This document shows, piece after piece, positions 1 through 9,000 of a stretch of 64,000 bases of DNA. Position 1 is the stretch's first letter, and every line of letters begins with the position of its first letter. The stretch is from Halomonas sp. (GTDB lineage Bacteria > Pseudomonadota > Gammaproteobacteria > Pseudomonadales > Halomonadaceae). The notes below the pieces were generated by a model. It was not told where the DNA came from. It made no database searches and saw only the letters and a list, made by a program, of their open reading frames with translations. The stretch covers positions 25,855-89,854 of the forward strand of contig NZ_DRFS01000033.1 of NCBI RefSeq assembly GCF_011050415.1. Reading direction: 5' to 3'. Position numbers and translations under genes: made by a program.

Positions 1-187
1 GTGCTGATACTTTGATCGCATTCACTCTTCCCTTTGTAGATGCGTTGACAACGACAAGCGCTATTAAAATAGGCAGCAACTTGATCGGTGAGAAGCACTA
101 TAGATCATCAGTTGCTGCGCTGCGTTGGGCTTATCTGAAAGGGGAGGTTGGGAAGGTCATCGCTATCTTCAAAGTCATTGTAGTGAA

Positions 188-236
188 CAGGCCCTCTTTG
201 GCGGCTAAACGCTTGGTAAAGGCAAGGTCGTACTAC
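188..236 (-). pseudogene. vgrG fragment
   Basis: On the minus strand this stretch reads YDLAFTKRLAAKEGL, which matches the segment TDLAFIERLAAEEGLF of the intact VgrG in this window (about 11940-11995), and the nucleotides also align. After 'EGLF' the frame shifts to YNDFEDSDDLPNL and soon meets two adjacent stops. It looks like a short decayed piece of a second vgrG lying downstream of the effector array. Bases 1-187 contain no open frame I can assign on either strand. The match is short, so this could be a chance survival of a larger deleted vgrG. Confidence 0.45.
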
Positions 237-260
237 TTCTTATTTCTCAGGGGACATTGC

Positions 261-1592
261 TCATGCTGGTTGTACATTTGCTCTAAACGGGAACGAGAGA
301 TAACTCTTCTCGCTAACCGCAGGAACCACCACTCCAAACCGCTTTTCGATATCGCCCATCTCAATAAACTTCTCGCCGCGTTGGTAAGCCGCACGCAGGT
401 GCTCACCCAGCTCACTCACAGCCTGAGAGGGCTTGGCCCATTGGGATTCAGGTATGGGCTTCGACCACTCCGCCAGCCAGTCACTGGGCACGGCCTTGGG
501 TAGGATATGTTTCATGCGGTACTCGGTGTACCAGTGAGCAAAACGGGCATGTTCCCAAATACGCTTACGCCGAAAGCGCCGCCAGCGGGCCATGTCGTTG
601 GTGCGTTCGCATTCGGCTTTTTCTCGGGCCACGTAGGCGTCGTACCATTCTACGCCCCATTCACGGGCGGCGGGGGTGATGGCCTCGGCGCCTTCTTCCA
701 TAAAGCGGCGAATGTACTCCCACTGGGACAGCGCCCCTGGCAGCCCGCCCACGCTGACAATGATACCCGCCCCAGGCAGAGTGTAGCCGGGGCGCTCTGG
801 ATCAGGGGGCAGCAGCGCAAAGTTCCAGCCAAAACCGGTGATCGCCCCCGGCCCCAAGCTAGGGTTGAAACCACAGACTGCCACTACCTCTTCCCAAGGC
901 ACCAGCACCGTACGGCGCTCGCGCTTGCAGAGTCGGCAGATGAGATCGTAGATAGGGGGGTAAACAAAGAGAAAAATCATGGCGGACGTATGGATAACGA
1001 AGACTGTTAGCGGAAATAAATCTTCAGCACCTCGAAGCCACTCGGCTAAGTCGATCACCACAACCAACCCACTTCCCATCGCGATCGCCCCTACGATAGA
1101 GACTACCCATAGATTTTGAGGAGCAGGAAGCCAAAAGCGACTAGCAGGATCAACCACAAAAGCTACTTCACGGCGCTGACGGTTTAAACGAATGGGAGGC
1201 ATACGCCTTAATAATGTGTTCATCCAGACGATGCTGAGCATAAATACAAATAGAAAAACAATGTAAAGCCCCCCCCCCCATGCGGCGGCTAACTGCGGGT
1301 CAAGAGGGAATCCACCGATGCCTATCCATACAATCAGGAAGAAAGCCATCATGGCTACGACGCCTACGCTCAGCATATGCCCCGCCGTCATCATGCTATC
1401 CGGGCTGGCCCCCTGGCGAATATCCATGGTGGCTTCATCATGGCGGACATTAATATGGGCCACATCCACGGCGTACTCACTATTCACCGGTAACGGCAAG
1501 GGGCTTAGGCAGTACTGCTCGCCCCCGGCGCGGCTTTCCCGTTCGCCAGCCCGCATAGGGGGCAGCGCTTTCTTGGGAGTAGTTTTAAACAT
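261..1592 (-). CDS. DUF6708-type membrane protein, likely orphan T6SS immunity protein, carrying a G11 tract
   Basis: A 443-residue protein. Residues 1-65 look cytosolic. Hydrophobic segments lie near residues 71-95, 105-125, 163-185 and 193-213. A soluble C-terminal half follows, with the family-like motifs RLNRQRREVAF and WEYIRRFMEEG. I recognise this as the DUF6708 family, commonly found beside T6SS effectors of the VasX/BTH_I2691 type. A role as inner-membrane immunity protein is inferred from position and topology. The ATG at 1592 has a good AAGGATG-like ribosome site a few bases upstream. An 11-base G run encodes Trp-Gly-Gly-Gly at about residues 104-107, in the second membrane segment. 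In this sequence it is in frame, so the gene is 'on'. It lies downstream of an orphan effector tail (1606-2061) and is the last gene of the array. Confidence 0.75.
   Translation of the reverse strand: MFKTTPKKALPPMRAGERESRAGGEQYCLSPLPLPVNSEYAVDVAHINVRHDEATMDIRQGASPDSMMTAGHMLSVGVVAMMAFFLIVWIGIGGFPLDPQLAAAWGGGLYIVFLFVFMLSIVWMNTLLRRMPPIRLNRQRREVAFVVDPASRFWLPAPQNLWVVSIVGAIAMGSGLVVVIDLAEWLRGAEDLFPLTVFVIHTSAMIFLFVYPPIYDLICRLCKRERRTVLVPWEEVVAVCGFNPSLGPGAITGFGWNFALLPPDPERPGYTLPGAGIIVSVGGLPGALSQWEYIRRFMEEGAEAITPAAREWGVEWYDAYVAREKAECERTNDMARWRRFRRKRIWEHARFAHWYTEYRMKHILPKAVPSDWLAEWSKPIPESQWAKPSQAVSELGEHLRAAYQRGEKFIEMGDIEKRFGVVVPAVSEKSYLSFPFRANVQPA
1269..1279 (-). repeat. Homopolymeric tract G11 (C11 on the plus strand)
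   Basis: Eleven consecutive C on the plus strand, inside the coding region of the DUF6708-type gene. Gain or loss of one base would truncate the protein within its second membrane segment. G tracts of this length are typical slipped-strand contingency loci. G8, G11 or G14 keep the frame. Confidence 0.85.
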
Positions 1593-1605
1593 GCTTCATC
1601 CTTGT

Positions 1606-2061
1606 TCAGGGTGCCCAGGGGGTCAGCGGCATGCTGGGCCAGGTACCTAATTTAACACTACTGAAAAAACTATCTGTCAGGGCTTCCACGCGACGCCATT
1701 CGCTGGAAAGGGAGCGGCCACGGCGATGCAACTCGTAGACCTGGGTGGAGGATTCGCCATTAAGCCGTAAGCGCACCACCAGCCGCACAAAGTGGAACTG
1801 GCTCAGCGCTTCGGGTGCAAAGTGATAGGTAACTCCTTTACCTTCCCTTTCAGTGGCCTGATGCGAATAGGCCAGTACATCCCGGGTAAGATCCTGATGA
1901 GCACCACTCATTGGCACGCCCCATAGCCCAAACGAGAGGGTTTCCTCATCTGGAAAATGGCCGCCCGGCAGGGTCACGCGGAAAGCCAAAATTGCTGGAG
2001 TTAATAGAGAGATAGGATAAGCTGCGCTGAGGCCGGGGAAAGCATGCTGCCCTCCCCCCAA
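1606..2061 (-). CDS. Hypothetical protein, probable orphan C-terminal tail of a T6SS effector
   Basis: About 150 residues, open from a TTG at 2061 with no convincing ribosome site. An ATG eight bases upstream (2069) reads Met-Phe-Trp into a G6-A-G3 run, but in a frame that stops after about 20 codons; one extra G would join that ATG to this frame. The content (LLTPAILAFRVTLPGG, then LSFGLWGVP) looks like a beta-rich domain without signal peptide or membrane segment. It sits exactly where the intact effector's C-terminus sits relative to its immunity gene: just upstream of a DUF6708 gene. I therefore infer a displaced effector tail, now without its N-terminal half. Sequence similarity to the resident effector tail is weak at best. 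No enzymatic motif was recognised. Confidence 0.5.
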   Translation of the reverse strand: MGGGQHAFPGLSAAYPISLLTPAILAFRVTLPGGHFPDEETLSFGLWGVPMSGAHQDLTRDVLAYSHQATEREGKGVTYHFAPEALSQFHFVRLVVRLRLNGESSTQVYELHRRGRSLSSEWRRVEALTDSFFSSVKLGTWPSMPLTPWAP

Positions 2062-2156
2062 AACATCAATCGAGGTGGGTGAGATTAACCATTAGCAGGA
2101 GGTATTCGCCTTTGTGCTGATGGCAAGGTACTGCGTTCGCTTGACCAACCCACTTA

Positions 2157-3268
2157 TCAGGCTTCCAGCCCCTGCCTCTTATAAGCTTCAGCAAACACGT
2201 CTTCGATAGGGCGCTGTGGGTCGACGTTACGAATCCGCCTGACTTCTTCAGAGAGCCTTACCAGCTCTTCGCTCGGCTTGGCCCACTTTTCTTCAGGCAA
2301 TGGTGTTGACCACTCCACCATTTCGGCTGGCAATAAGTTAGGCCGCGTTTTCCGAAGGCGTTTGTTATCCCACTCGGTCAAGTAACCAGGTAGGTTCCAG
2401 AGCTGAATGATGTCGATAGCGTACCAACAGCCCCAGTATAGCCAGCCGATCTCACCATTGGTCCGGCGCTGATTGATATGACGCCGCGCATTTCGTAGCG
2501 TATGCACGCCTTCCCAGGGAGGATCACCCTTGCCCCTGACGACTTGAGGGTCTTGCACCTCAGCAAGTGAATTAACCTCATATTCCATATAGGCACGGAT
2601 CGCTTCCCAGTGACTAATGGCCAAGGGCTTTGCCATGGACATAAACTCCAGCTTTAGCCACTGGCCCGTTTCTGGATGCGCATAGCCAAATCCCATACCG
2701 TACTGCTGCTGAACACCGTATTGAGTCACGCCACGAGCCTCTACCACCCAAGCCATCAGGGATTCCCACGGGACGATGACGGTTTCTTGGGTGTCATCCA
2801 GGGCAAAACATACCTCGCGGCGCTGGCGATGAAAGCGAACAGGCAGGGTATCACGCAAACGCCGAAGACTAGTCCAGTGCCCTGAGTACATCGCTAAAAA
2901 ACAAGCCCCCCCCCGCCTAGGCCTATCCAGAAAAAGAACGCGTAGGTATCCCATATGAAATTAAAGGGCGCGTCCAGCATAGTTAACCAAGCAATGCTAG
3001 GAAAAACTACAGCACATAATAAAAAGGCTCCAAGTATCACACCTATCATTAGCTGCCAGCCAAAAGCTGTGGAATACCCCCCACCAATGTCCAAACATGT
3101 CTCATTAAAAGTGCTTATTGTACTGTTTAGGTCAAGCGCCTTGTGCCCAGTGGGCAAGGGTTTAGGGGCTAAGTAAGTAATGCGACCACCGGGAATAGTC
3201 TGGGTTTCCCCGGAGTGGTGGGGCTGAGTTGCATCGGGCTGAGGCAACTTCGGTATCTGCTGACTCAT
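2157..3268 (-). pseudogene. DUF6708-type membrane protein, interrupted at a G9 tract (phase-off)
   Basis: Two overlapping frames make one gene. Codons from the ATG at 3268 give a cytosolic N-terminus and two hydrophobic segments, ending IGLGGGGLVF-stop at 2894. The other frame, open down to 2157, continues with MYSGHWTSLRRLRD and FHRQRREVCFALD. The latter parallels LNRQRREVAFVVD of the DUF6708 gene at 261-1592, and IRAYMEYE also matches. The frame change is at nine G (2906-2914). One extra G (or two fewer) would give a single protein of about 370 residues reading GGGGACFLAMYSGH. Likely role if restored: membrane immunity protein for the tail encoded just upstream (3302-3901). Either an assembly error in the run or genuine phase-off state would explain this. 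Confidence 0.7.
2906..2914 (-). repeat. Homopolymeric tract G9 (C9 on the plus strand)
   Basis: Nine consecutive C on the plus strand at the exact point where the two halves of the DUF6708-type gene change frame. The tract codes for glycines in a membrane segment, a position equivalent to the G11 tract of the paralogue. G10 or G7 would restore the frame. Confidence 0.85.
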
Positions 3269-3301
3269 AATTGAAATCCTGTTTGCAGTAACATAAAAAC
3301 T

Positions 3302-3901
3302 TCAAGCCTCAATTCGTTGCCAACGACCAGGATCACCGCGCCGCGCAAAAGTGGAAGGCGTATAGCGCTTGCCACTGCCTACCCCGCCACGGGGGTCAAT
3401 ATAGATATATGTTTCGCTTGCTTGGTAGTCGCCTTCACCATCCAGTTGCTCAAGCTGGATACCGACAACCCAATGCTCGGTGCTATAGCCCCGTTCAGTA
3501 GGGCGATGCGCAGGTGTGCTACCTGAAAGGATCGCATGGCCATCATCCTCGTCCGCGCTGACTACTAGCGTCTGTGACAACTCAGTTGACGCATCCAACC
3601 AGCTTTCTGCGGCTTGAATGGTACCTTCCCGAGGCCTTATCTTGACTGGCTGCACTTGCCAGGCTTTCAGGGAGATACGCATGAGAGCTTTGCCTGCCAA
3701 AGGGGGCAGGAGCGCTGCAGGCGTTATTCCTGGTAAATGCAGCGCCATAATATAGTGATCTGGCTCTCGCACGAAATTGGGTATCCAGCTATCTGAATAA
3801 ACCTCTTCCAGGGTGATATGAGCTGCTTGAGTAATACGTTGTAGCTCCCGTAAATAGTGCTCCAAATGCTCATTGCCGTCCTCCACAGCCACGCCTGCCA
3901 T
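3302..3901 (-). CDS. Hypothetical protein, probable orphan effector tail fused to a tail remnant
   Basis: 199 residues from an ATG at 3901, soluble, no signal peptide. The first codons (MAGVAVEDG) are the out-of-frame reading of DNA that in another frame codes for WQAWLWRTA, i.e. the end of an older effector tail remnant (3886-4001). The authentic start may therefore be lost, or this open frame was created by the recombination that placed it here. The C-terminal part (YIYIDPRGGVGSGKRYTP, RRGDPGRWQRIE) is well formed but matches no family I recognise. It is followed after 33 bases by a DUF6708-type immunity-like gene, the arrangement expected for effector tail plus immunity. No catalytic motif is evident. 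Confidence 0.5.
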   Translation of the reverse strand: MAGVAVEDGNEHLEHYLRELQRITQAAHITLEEVYSDSWIPNFVREPDHYIMALHLPGITPAALLPPLAGKALMRISLKAWQVQPVKIRPREGTIQAAESWLDASTELSQTLVVSADEDDGHAILSGSTPAHRPTERGYSTEHWVVGIQLEQLDGEGDYQASETYIYIDPRGGVGSGKRYTPSTFARRGDPGRWQRIEA

Positions 3902-4001
3902 ACTCGTAACGGATCATCTGCTGGGTAAACGGAGGCCCCGGGTAGCTTCCGCGCCTCCCCTTGTAGCGTTCTTGAAAACACGCAAAAGGCGCCCAAAAGC
4001 T
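3886..4001 (-). pseudogene. Decayed remnant of the VasX-like effector C-terminus
   Basis: On the minus strand the DNA reads SFWAPFACFQERYKG, then after a frame change LQGEARKLPGASVYPADDP and LRVWQAWL. The intact effector has GFWAPAASFQERPLQG, ERELPGASQYQADEP and LRVWQAWL at about residues 1015-1055. The similarity stops at the VWQAWL point, where unrelated sequence (the 3302-3901 gene) begins. This is a clear breakpoint of an old C-terminal replacement. Bases 4002-4146 hold no other gene that I can support. Confidence 0.75.
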
Positions 4002-4146
4002 CCTTATGGTGAAATTGATATAATCTCAAAAGAAAGCCATGCAGGTAGGCTCTGCCAATACTAATTAAGCACCAAACATATGCTAATTAAGTTTTCAGCC
4101 TACCCTTTCAAGTAAAAACTAGCTTAGAGAGAAAATCTTATTTCAT

Positions 4147-4883
4147 TTAAACATGATAAACATCAAATTTTCCCTCTATAACAGGGACTTCAGAAATATT
4201 TTTTTTAAAATAACCAAGAACATCCTCATACTTATTTTTAGGAACAAATATTGCTTTAACAAAATTTTTCATCTCCTCTCCTGTCTCAGGATTATCCCAA
4301 TACAAGTTTAAGCCAATAATGCTTCTACTTGGGTACGCATAAATTTTCTTCGCATCCCGCCAAGCAATCTCATATTCCATTTGGTTTCGCGCCATAGACT
4401 GGTAACCTTTAGAATTACCCATCAACGCCGCCATTATACCAATGCCGACGGGGCCAATCGCTGCGATAATAAAGCTAGGATTAATAAAAACCAAAAAAAA
4501 CACCACAACACCGGACACTATAGCTGTCCATTTCATTACTGGCTTGACTGAGTCAATTTGCGGCTTCCAGGAAAAAACCTCTATACGCTTATCCGTTAGG
4601 CGATAAACAATAATAGATGTTTGGTGAGTCATACCCATGCTAACAAGCAAGACCCCCCCCCTCCCCCTGCTCCCAATAAAAATAAAGACACACTAGGCTC
4701 ATTAAAAGAAAAAATTGCAAACCCCACTGCAAGTGAAATAATAAAATTTATAAAAAACAAAATATTGGCAATAAACGTATTGTAATCCCGCGCACGAATC
4801 TGCCACGTCATTATCGCTGGCTCATCCGTGTGCTTCCATGGCATTTCCGCCGCATAATCTCGCTTGGGTTGAATAAACCACAT
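4147..4883 (-). pseudogene. Four-helix membrane immunity-like protein, interrupted at a G9 tract (phase-off)
   Basis: Paralogue of the intact gene at 5300-6055. The first frame begins MWFIQPKRDYAAEMPWKHTDE, as in the intact copy, and ends LGAGGGGGSCLLAWV-stop. The second frame starts around MGMTHQTSIIVYRLTD and continues through SWKPQIDSVKPVMKWTAI to 4147. One extra G in the nine-G run (4653-4661) gives a continuous reading of GGGVLLVSMGMTHQTS, which aligns with GGGIFFFGILVTMSMTHQTS of the intact paralogue. Restored length would be about 245 residues. The C-terminal third diverges from the paralogue, as expected if immunity specificity lies there. It directly follows an orphan effector tail (4906-5151). 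Start chosen at ATG 4883 by analogy with the paralogue. Confidence 0.75.
4653..4661 (-). repeat. Homopolymeric tract G9 (C9 on the plus strand)
   Basis: Nine consecutive C on the plus strand, followed by T and five more C. It marks the frame break of the 4147-4883 gene. The intact paralogue encodes three glycines at the same point with GGTGGAGGT, so it lacks the slippery run. Confidence 0.85.
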
Positions 4884-5151
4884 ACTCATTACACTCTTCA
4901 ATTAGTTAAACAGCAGGTACCGTTAGAGGCACTTTGACGGAGTTGTCGGTACCGCGGTAGCGCTCGCTGACTTCCACGTCGCGCTTACCCTGACGGGGCT
5001 CAGGTTTGAAAAAGGTGAAACTGAGCCCTCCGTTGTTATCACTATAAATGGCTTCATCATAGGCGACTTCCATGAGAAAGGGCTCTCCGGCGGCCAATCG
5101 TTCAACAGGGAGCCACGCTTGCCACACTCGTAACGGATAATCTGCTTGGTA
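4801..5151. repeat. Direct repeat of 5973-6323 (effector tail end plus immunity gene start)
   Basis: This 351-base block corresponds to 5973-6323. It covers the last 81 codons of the effector, the short spacer and the first codons of the immunity gene. In the 77 bases from 4881 to 4957, compared with 6053-6129, I count three differences. Such a repeat is a natural substrate for homologous recombination that would delete or exchange the intervening immunity gene and effector tail. Confidence 0.85.
4906..5151 (-). pseudogene. Orphan C-terminal tail of the VasX-like effector
   Basis: An 81-codon open stretch starting YQADYPLRVWQAWLPVERL and ending SVKVPLTVPAV. It is nearly the same as the last 81 residues of the intact effector (YQADEPLRVWQAWLPAERL to VPLTVPAV). 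It has no start codon or ribosome site of its own; upstream, 5152-5299 has no similarity to the effector. It is a leftover end of a previously resident effector, or the product of a partial duplication. It still abuts an immunity-like gene, as the intact effector does. Bases 5152-5299 contain nothing further that I can assign. Confidence 0.85.
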
Positions 5152-5299
5152 GAGGAGCCACCTGCAGTTGCCTAAGCATTGTAGTCACAGATGGCGATAG
5201 AGGAGTAACCAGGACAAACTCTACACTGGAAGTAAAATGCCCGGTTCCGCGGGGACGGACGGGCACGAAATGGTTGGCGTAGAACTAAGCTTAAAACAC

Positions 5300-6055
5300 T
5301 TACTCTGGTAATGTCGCAAAGTGCGAATGCACAATAAGCTTTCCTTCACGATATGGCGTATCAGGCAGGCGCTTCCTAAAGAATGACAGACACTCTTCGA
5401 AGTCTTGATGACGGCAATACACTTTACTATAAACAGAATAATGGGACCCATCCTCATTATACCAAGTGAAGCGTAATCCAATCAGGTTGCGTTTTCTCCA
5501 AACTGCAATGTCTTCTGCATTTGGCCAATCTATCACATGATAATCTTCATCTCTCACCATAGATTGGTAGCCTTTAGAATTACCCATCAACGCCGCCATG
5601 ACACCAATACCGACGGGGCCAATAGCGGCAACAATAAAGTCAGGATTAAAAAACACCAAAAATATAACCACAATACCGGACACTATAGCTGTCCATTTCA
5701 TGACGGGTTTAACTGAGTCAATCTGTGGCTTCCAAGAAAAAACCTCTATACGCTCATCTGTTAACCGATACGCAATAATAGATGTTTGGTGGGTCATGCT
5801 CATAGTAACAAGAATACCGAAAAAGAATATACCTCCACCAATAAAAGTCTTTTCAACTGTACCTTCAAGCCCCCAGCCAAACGCAAACCAAAGCCCTATT
5901 AGCATAGAAAAAAAAGCCATAACAAGCAGAATAACATTAGCTGGGAGTGTATAGTAATCTCTAGTACGGATCTGCCACATCATTATCGCTGGCTCGTCTA
6001 GATGTTTCCATGGCATTGCCGCCACATAGTCTCGCTTGGGTTGAATAAACCACAT
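5300..6055 (-). CDS. Four-helix membrane protein, likely cognate immunity protein of the VasX-like effector
   Basis: 251 residues from ATG 6055 (MWFIQPKRDYVAAMPWKH); a TTG at 6073 is possible but less likely. Four hydrophobic segments: about residues 41-60, 71-86, 122-140 and 142-160, followed by a soluble C-terminus of about 85 residues. It starts 22 bases after the effector stop, on the same strand. VasX-type effectors are pore-forming and are neutralised by membrane immunity proteins (TsiV2 in V. cholerae), so an inner-membrane immunity role is the natural inference. I do not recognise the family by name. It is the only immunity-like gene of the array without a poly-G tract and the only one next to a full-length effector. 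Confidence 0.65.
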   Translation of the reverse strand: MWFIQPKRDYVAAMPWKHLDEPAIMMWQIRTRDYYTLPANVILLVMAFFSMLIGLWFAFGWGLEGTVEKTFIGGGIFFFGILVTMSMTHQTSIIAYRLTDERIEVFSWKPQIDSVKPVMKWTAIVSGIVVIFLVFFNPDFIVAAIGPVGIGVMAALMGNSKGYQSMVRDEDYHVIDWPNAEDIAVWRKRNLIGLRFTWYNEDGSHYSVYSKVYCRHQDFEECLSFFRKRLPDTPYREGKLIVHSHFATLPE

Positions 6056-6077
6056 ACTTATTACACTCTTCAATTAG

Positions 6078-9000
6078 TTAAACAGCAGGTACTGTTAGAG
6101 GCACTTTGACGGAGTTGTCGGTACCACGGAAGCGCTCGCTGACTTCCACGTCGCGCTTACCCTCACTGGGCTCCGGTTTGAAAAAGGTGAAACTGAGCCC
6201 GCCGTTGGTATCACTATAAATGGCTTCATCATAGGCGACTTCCATGAGAAAGGGTTCTCCCTCTGCCAGTCGTTCAGCAGGAAGCCACGCTTGCCATACT
6301 CGTAATGGTTCATCTGCCTGGTACTGAGAGGCACCGGGCAACTCCCGCTCTTCTCCCTGTAATGGTCGCTCTTGAAAACTTGCAGCAGGCGCCCAAAAGC
6401 CTCCCGACACCTGCTCAGAAACCGAGACGCCTTCCCCAGCCAGCGTAGCAGGTAGGGCTAACTGCACCCAATACCCTTGCAGGGTGATAACCTGCCTACC
6501 CGGGGAGTAGGACGACATGGTCTTTGACATATCAAACTCTGTTTTCACCACCGGCGTGAGCTTAAGAGCAGGGGCAAACAGTGCCTCGTTCAGAGCGCGC
6601 AGTTCAGCCGTATTCTCTTCATCACTATCCGACCATTTGTTGGCGTTTCCCCAGGTACTTTGATAAAGCCAGAGTCGCACCCCATCCCGGCGGTAGTAAT
6701 CGGCCAGCATGGAAGAAATTAAGTAGCCTACGCTGAGGGCTAATAATGCCCAACTAGCCCAGGGTGCCAATATCCAACCAAAGGCAACCCAGCGACCTGC
6801 TACCGCACCCAATAACTGAGTTCCACCTACAATTGTCATTCCTGCTGTTGTTAAGCCCTTAGCCAAAAGTGCTTTTTGTTCATCATTACTCGAAGCCTTT
6901 TCGAACTGTTGTGCTATTTGCCATGTTTCTACACCTGCACCAATTGCCGCAAATGCTGACATGCCCGCAACGCGACTTGCGAGCTTAGCGGCGATACGCG
7001 CAACACCAGCCTGTCCAGCCGCTTGCCATGTCGTCACACCCGCTCGCGTAATACTCATGATAGAACCACGCAGCGTAGCCGTTTGATTAGCATGACGCTG
7101 CCAATATGGCATGACCCATAGCGACATGATGGCTGCTGTGGCATAGCTCGCTTGGCTTGCGATCTTCTCCATGTCTGCCTGACTCACGCCTTCTTGCTGA
7201 GCGGTGCGAATGCTGTCGGTAACATTTAGCAAGTTAAGTGCAGCTACTAGCAGCGGCAAACCGCCGATGCCTCGACTATCCATCCAACGTGTCATACGTT
7301 GACGGGCTGCGGCCACACCACCTGCCGCCTGCTCAGCACGAAGCCGGTGCTGTTCACGTAATTCATCAAAGCCTAGTGTTTCTGTAGGGCCTCCCGTGGC
7401 GTCAGCGCCTTGATACGCAATAATACGTTTGGGCTCATTTGTGCCCAGTTCATTAAGCGCTTTTTGTTGGGCACTAATATCTCGAAGTTGAGAAGCACGC
7501 GCTTGACGTGTAGCTGGCCTAGCTAGCGCAGCTTGCTGTCCTTTTAATCGATTCTCACGGCGTATTATGTTGTTCCGCCAGCGACGATGACGAGCCTCAA
7601 AGTCCTCAGTGCGCACTAAGCGTGCATTCGCTGCCACGTTATCGGGATGGATGAACGCGGCCAGCATTGCGCTGGTAATTCCTCTCACTACCGCTTGAGC
7701 ACCCACCTGTGCGCCCGCGCCTGCAGCAGGAAGAGCTTGATAGGCGAGCGATTCCCAGGCTGATCTGCCAGCCCCTGCCACAACAGCTTGCATTACCTCA
7801 AAGCTATCCTTAAAGGGGCGAGCTAGCCTCTGGTAAATAGCCGACTGTTGTACGCTCTCAAGATCCAATACACCTTTGGCATTACCTGCGGCATTTCCAA
7901 CGTCCGTGGCATGACTGATACTGATACCGGCGTCTTCGTCGGGTACAGTGCCTTCCGACCACTCGTGGGCAATCGCGTCAAACGCAGTGCCTAGTGCAGG
8001 CGTAAAATTAAACAGACTAGTGCCAATCAGTGTGTCACGTTCACAGAATGTTTTGGTCAGCCATTCCCGCCCCGCCTCTGAGGCGCCAATAGCTTGCCCA
8101 ACTAAAGAAGCAAACTCCATTAAACAGTGGCTTTGGTCAGTGTCGCAGGGATCATAGCAAACCCCTTCCCCATCGGCAGGCAACCGATCAAGCCACACTA
8201 ACGTATCATCAAGGCTGGCTTGTACATGACGCTGCAAGCGCTCAAGTTGGGGCTGATGGGTATTGATATAGGCAACCGCCTCTTGATAACGCACATCGCT
8301 GCGCCAGAGACTTTTATTTCTCCAGGCTTCAAAGTCATCACTATCAGGAGGTTCAATACCAAACGCTTCCAATTCGGCATCAATAGACGACAGCCGCTCT
8401 TCATGTTGGCGCTGCAGAGCAGAGCCAGAGCGCCCAAAAGGCGAGCCACGGTTGACGGCCGTAGAAAGGTCTTGAGCCTGCTTGGCTTCTAATCGTTGTT
8501 GAATGAGCTGTCGGGCCTGCCGTAGCTTTTCTGGGTCATCCCTAACGTCCTTCGGTATGTCATTGTCGTCAGGGCCACATAATGACTGTGTGACTAACGC
8601 CGTCTCTAAGCGGTGACCATGCTCATCCAGAAAAGCCTCTAATTCAAGCTGCCGACCTAGTAATGCCATCGTGAGGTCGTTAACGATTCCCAAATCATCA
8701 TCAAGCGCTACAAACACGGCTTCATCGTGCTTCTCCACTTCTGCTAATACGCTGTCCTGAGTAATTTCAGGTTTTACGGCGAGTAGCTGATAGATGCCTT
8801 CTTCGTCGCTGCCTTCACTGGCTTCTGCCGATTCTTCTCTTTCAACGGTCGATACGGTAGTGCTCGTGAAACCATCAACCGCGCCATCGGGCGTGATATC
8901 AGCAACATGCTCAGCGAGCTGGGTTAAGGGGCCTACGTGGGCAGAGAGTGACGCGCCGTCTCCAGTGCCACTCATCGCGGCCATTAGATCCACTGGGCGC

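Noticed and set aside
12..503. Plus-strand open frame of 163 codons at the window start
   Set aside because: It lies opposite the DUF6708 gene and the vgrG fragment, has a composition typical of antisense reading and no recognisable domain.
2894..4670. Programmed ribosomal frameshifting at the G9 runs instead of phase variation
   Set aside because: Not ruled out, but a +1 G repair in both genes and the in-frame G11 paralogue fit slippage of the DNA better; no downstream pseudoknot is apparent by eye.
5598..5954. Plus-strand open frame of 118 codons
   Set aside because: Antisense to the membrane immunity gene; hydrophobicity is mirrored from that gene's reverse complement.
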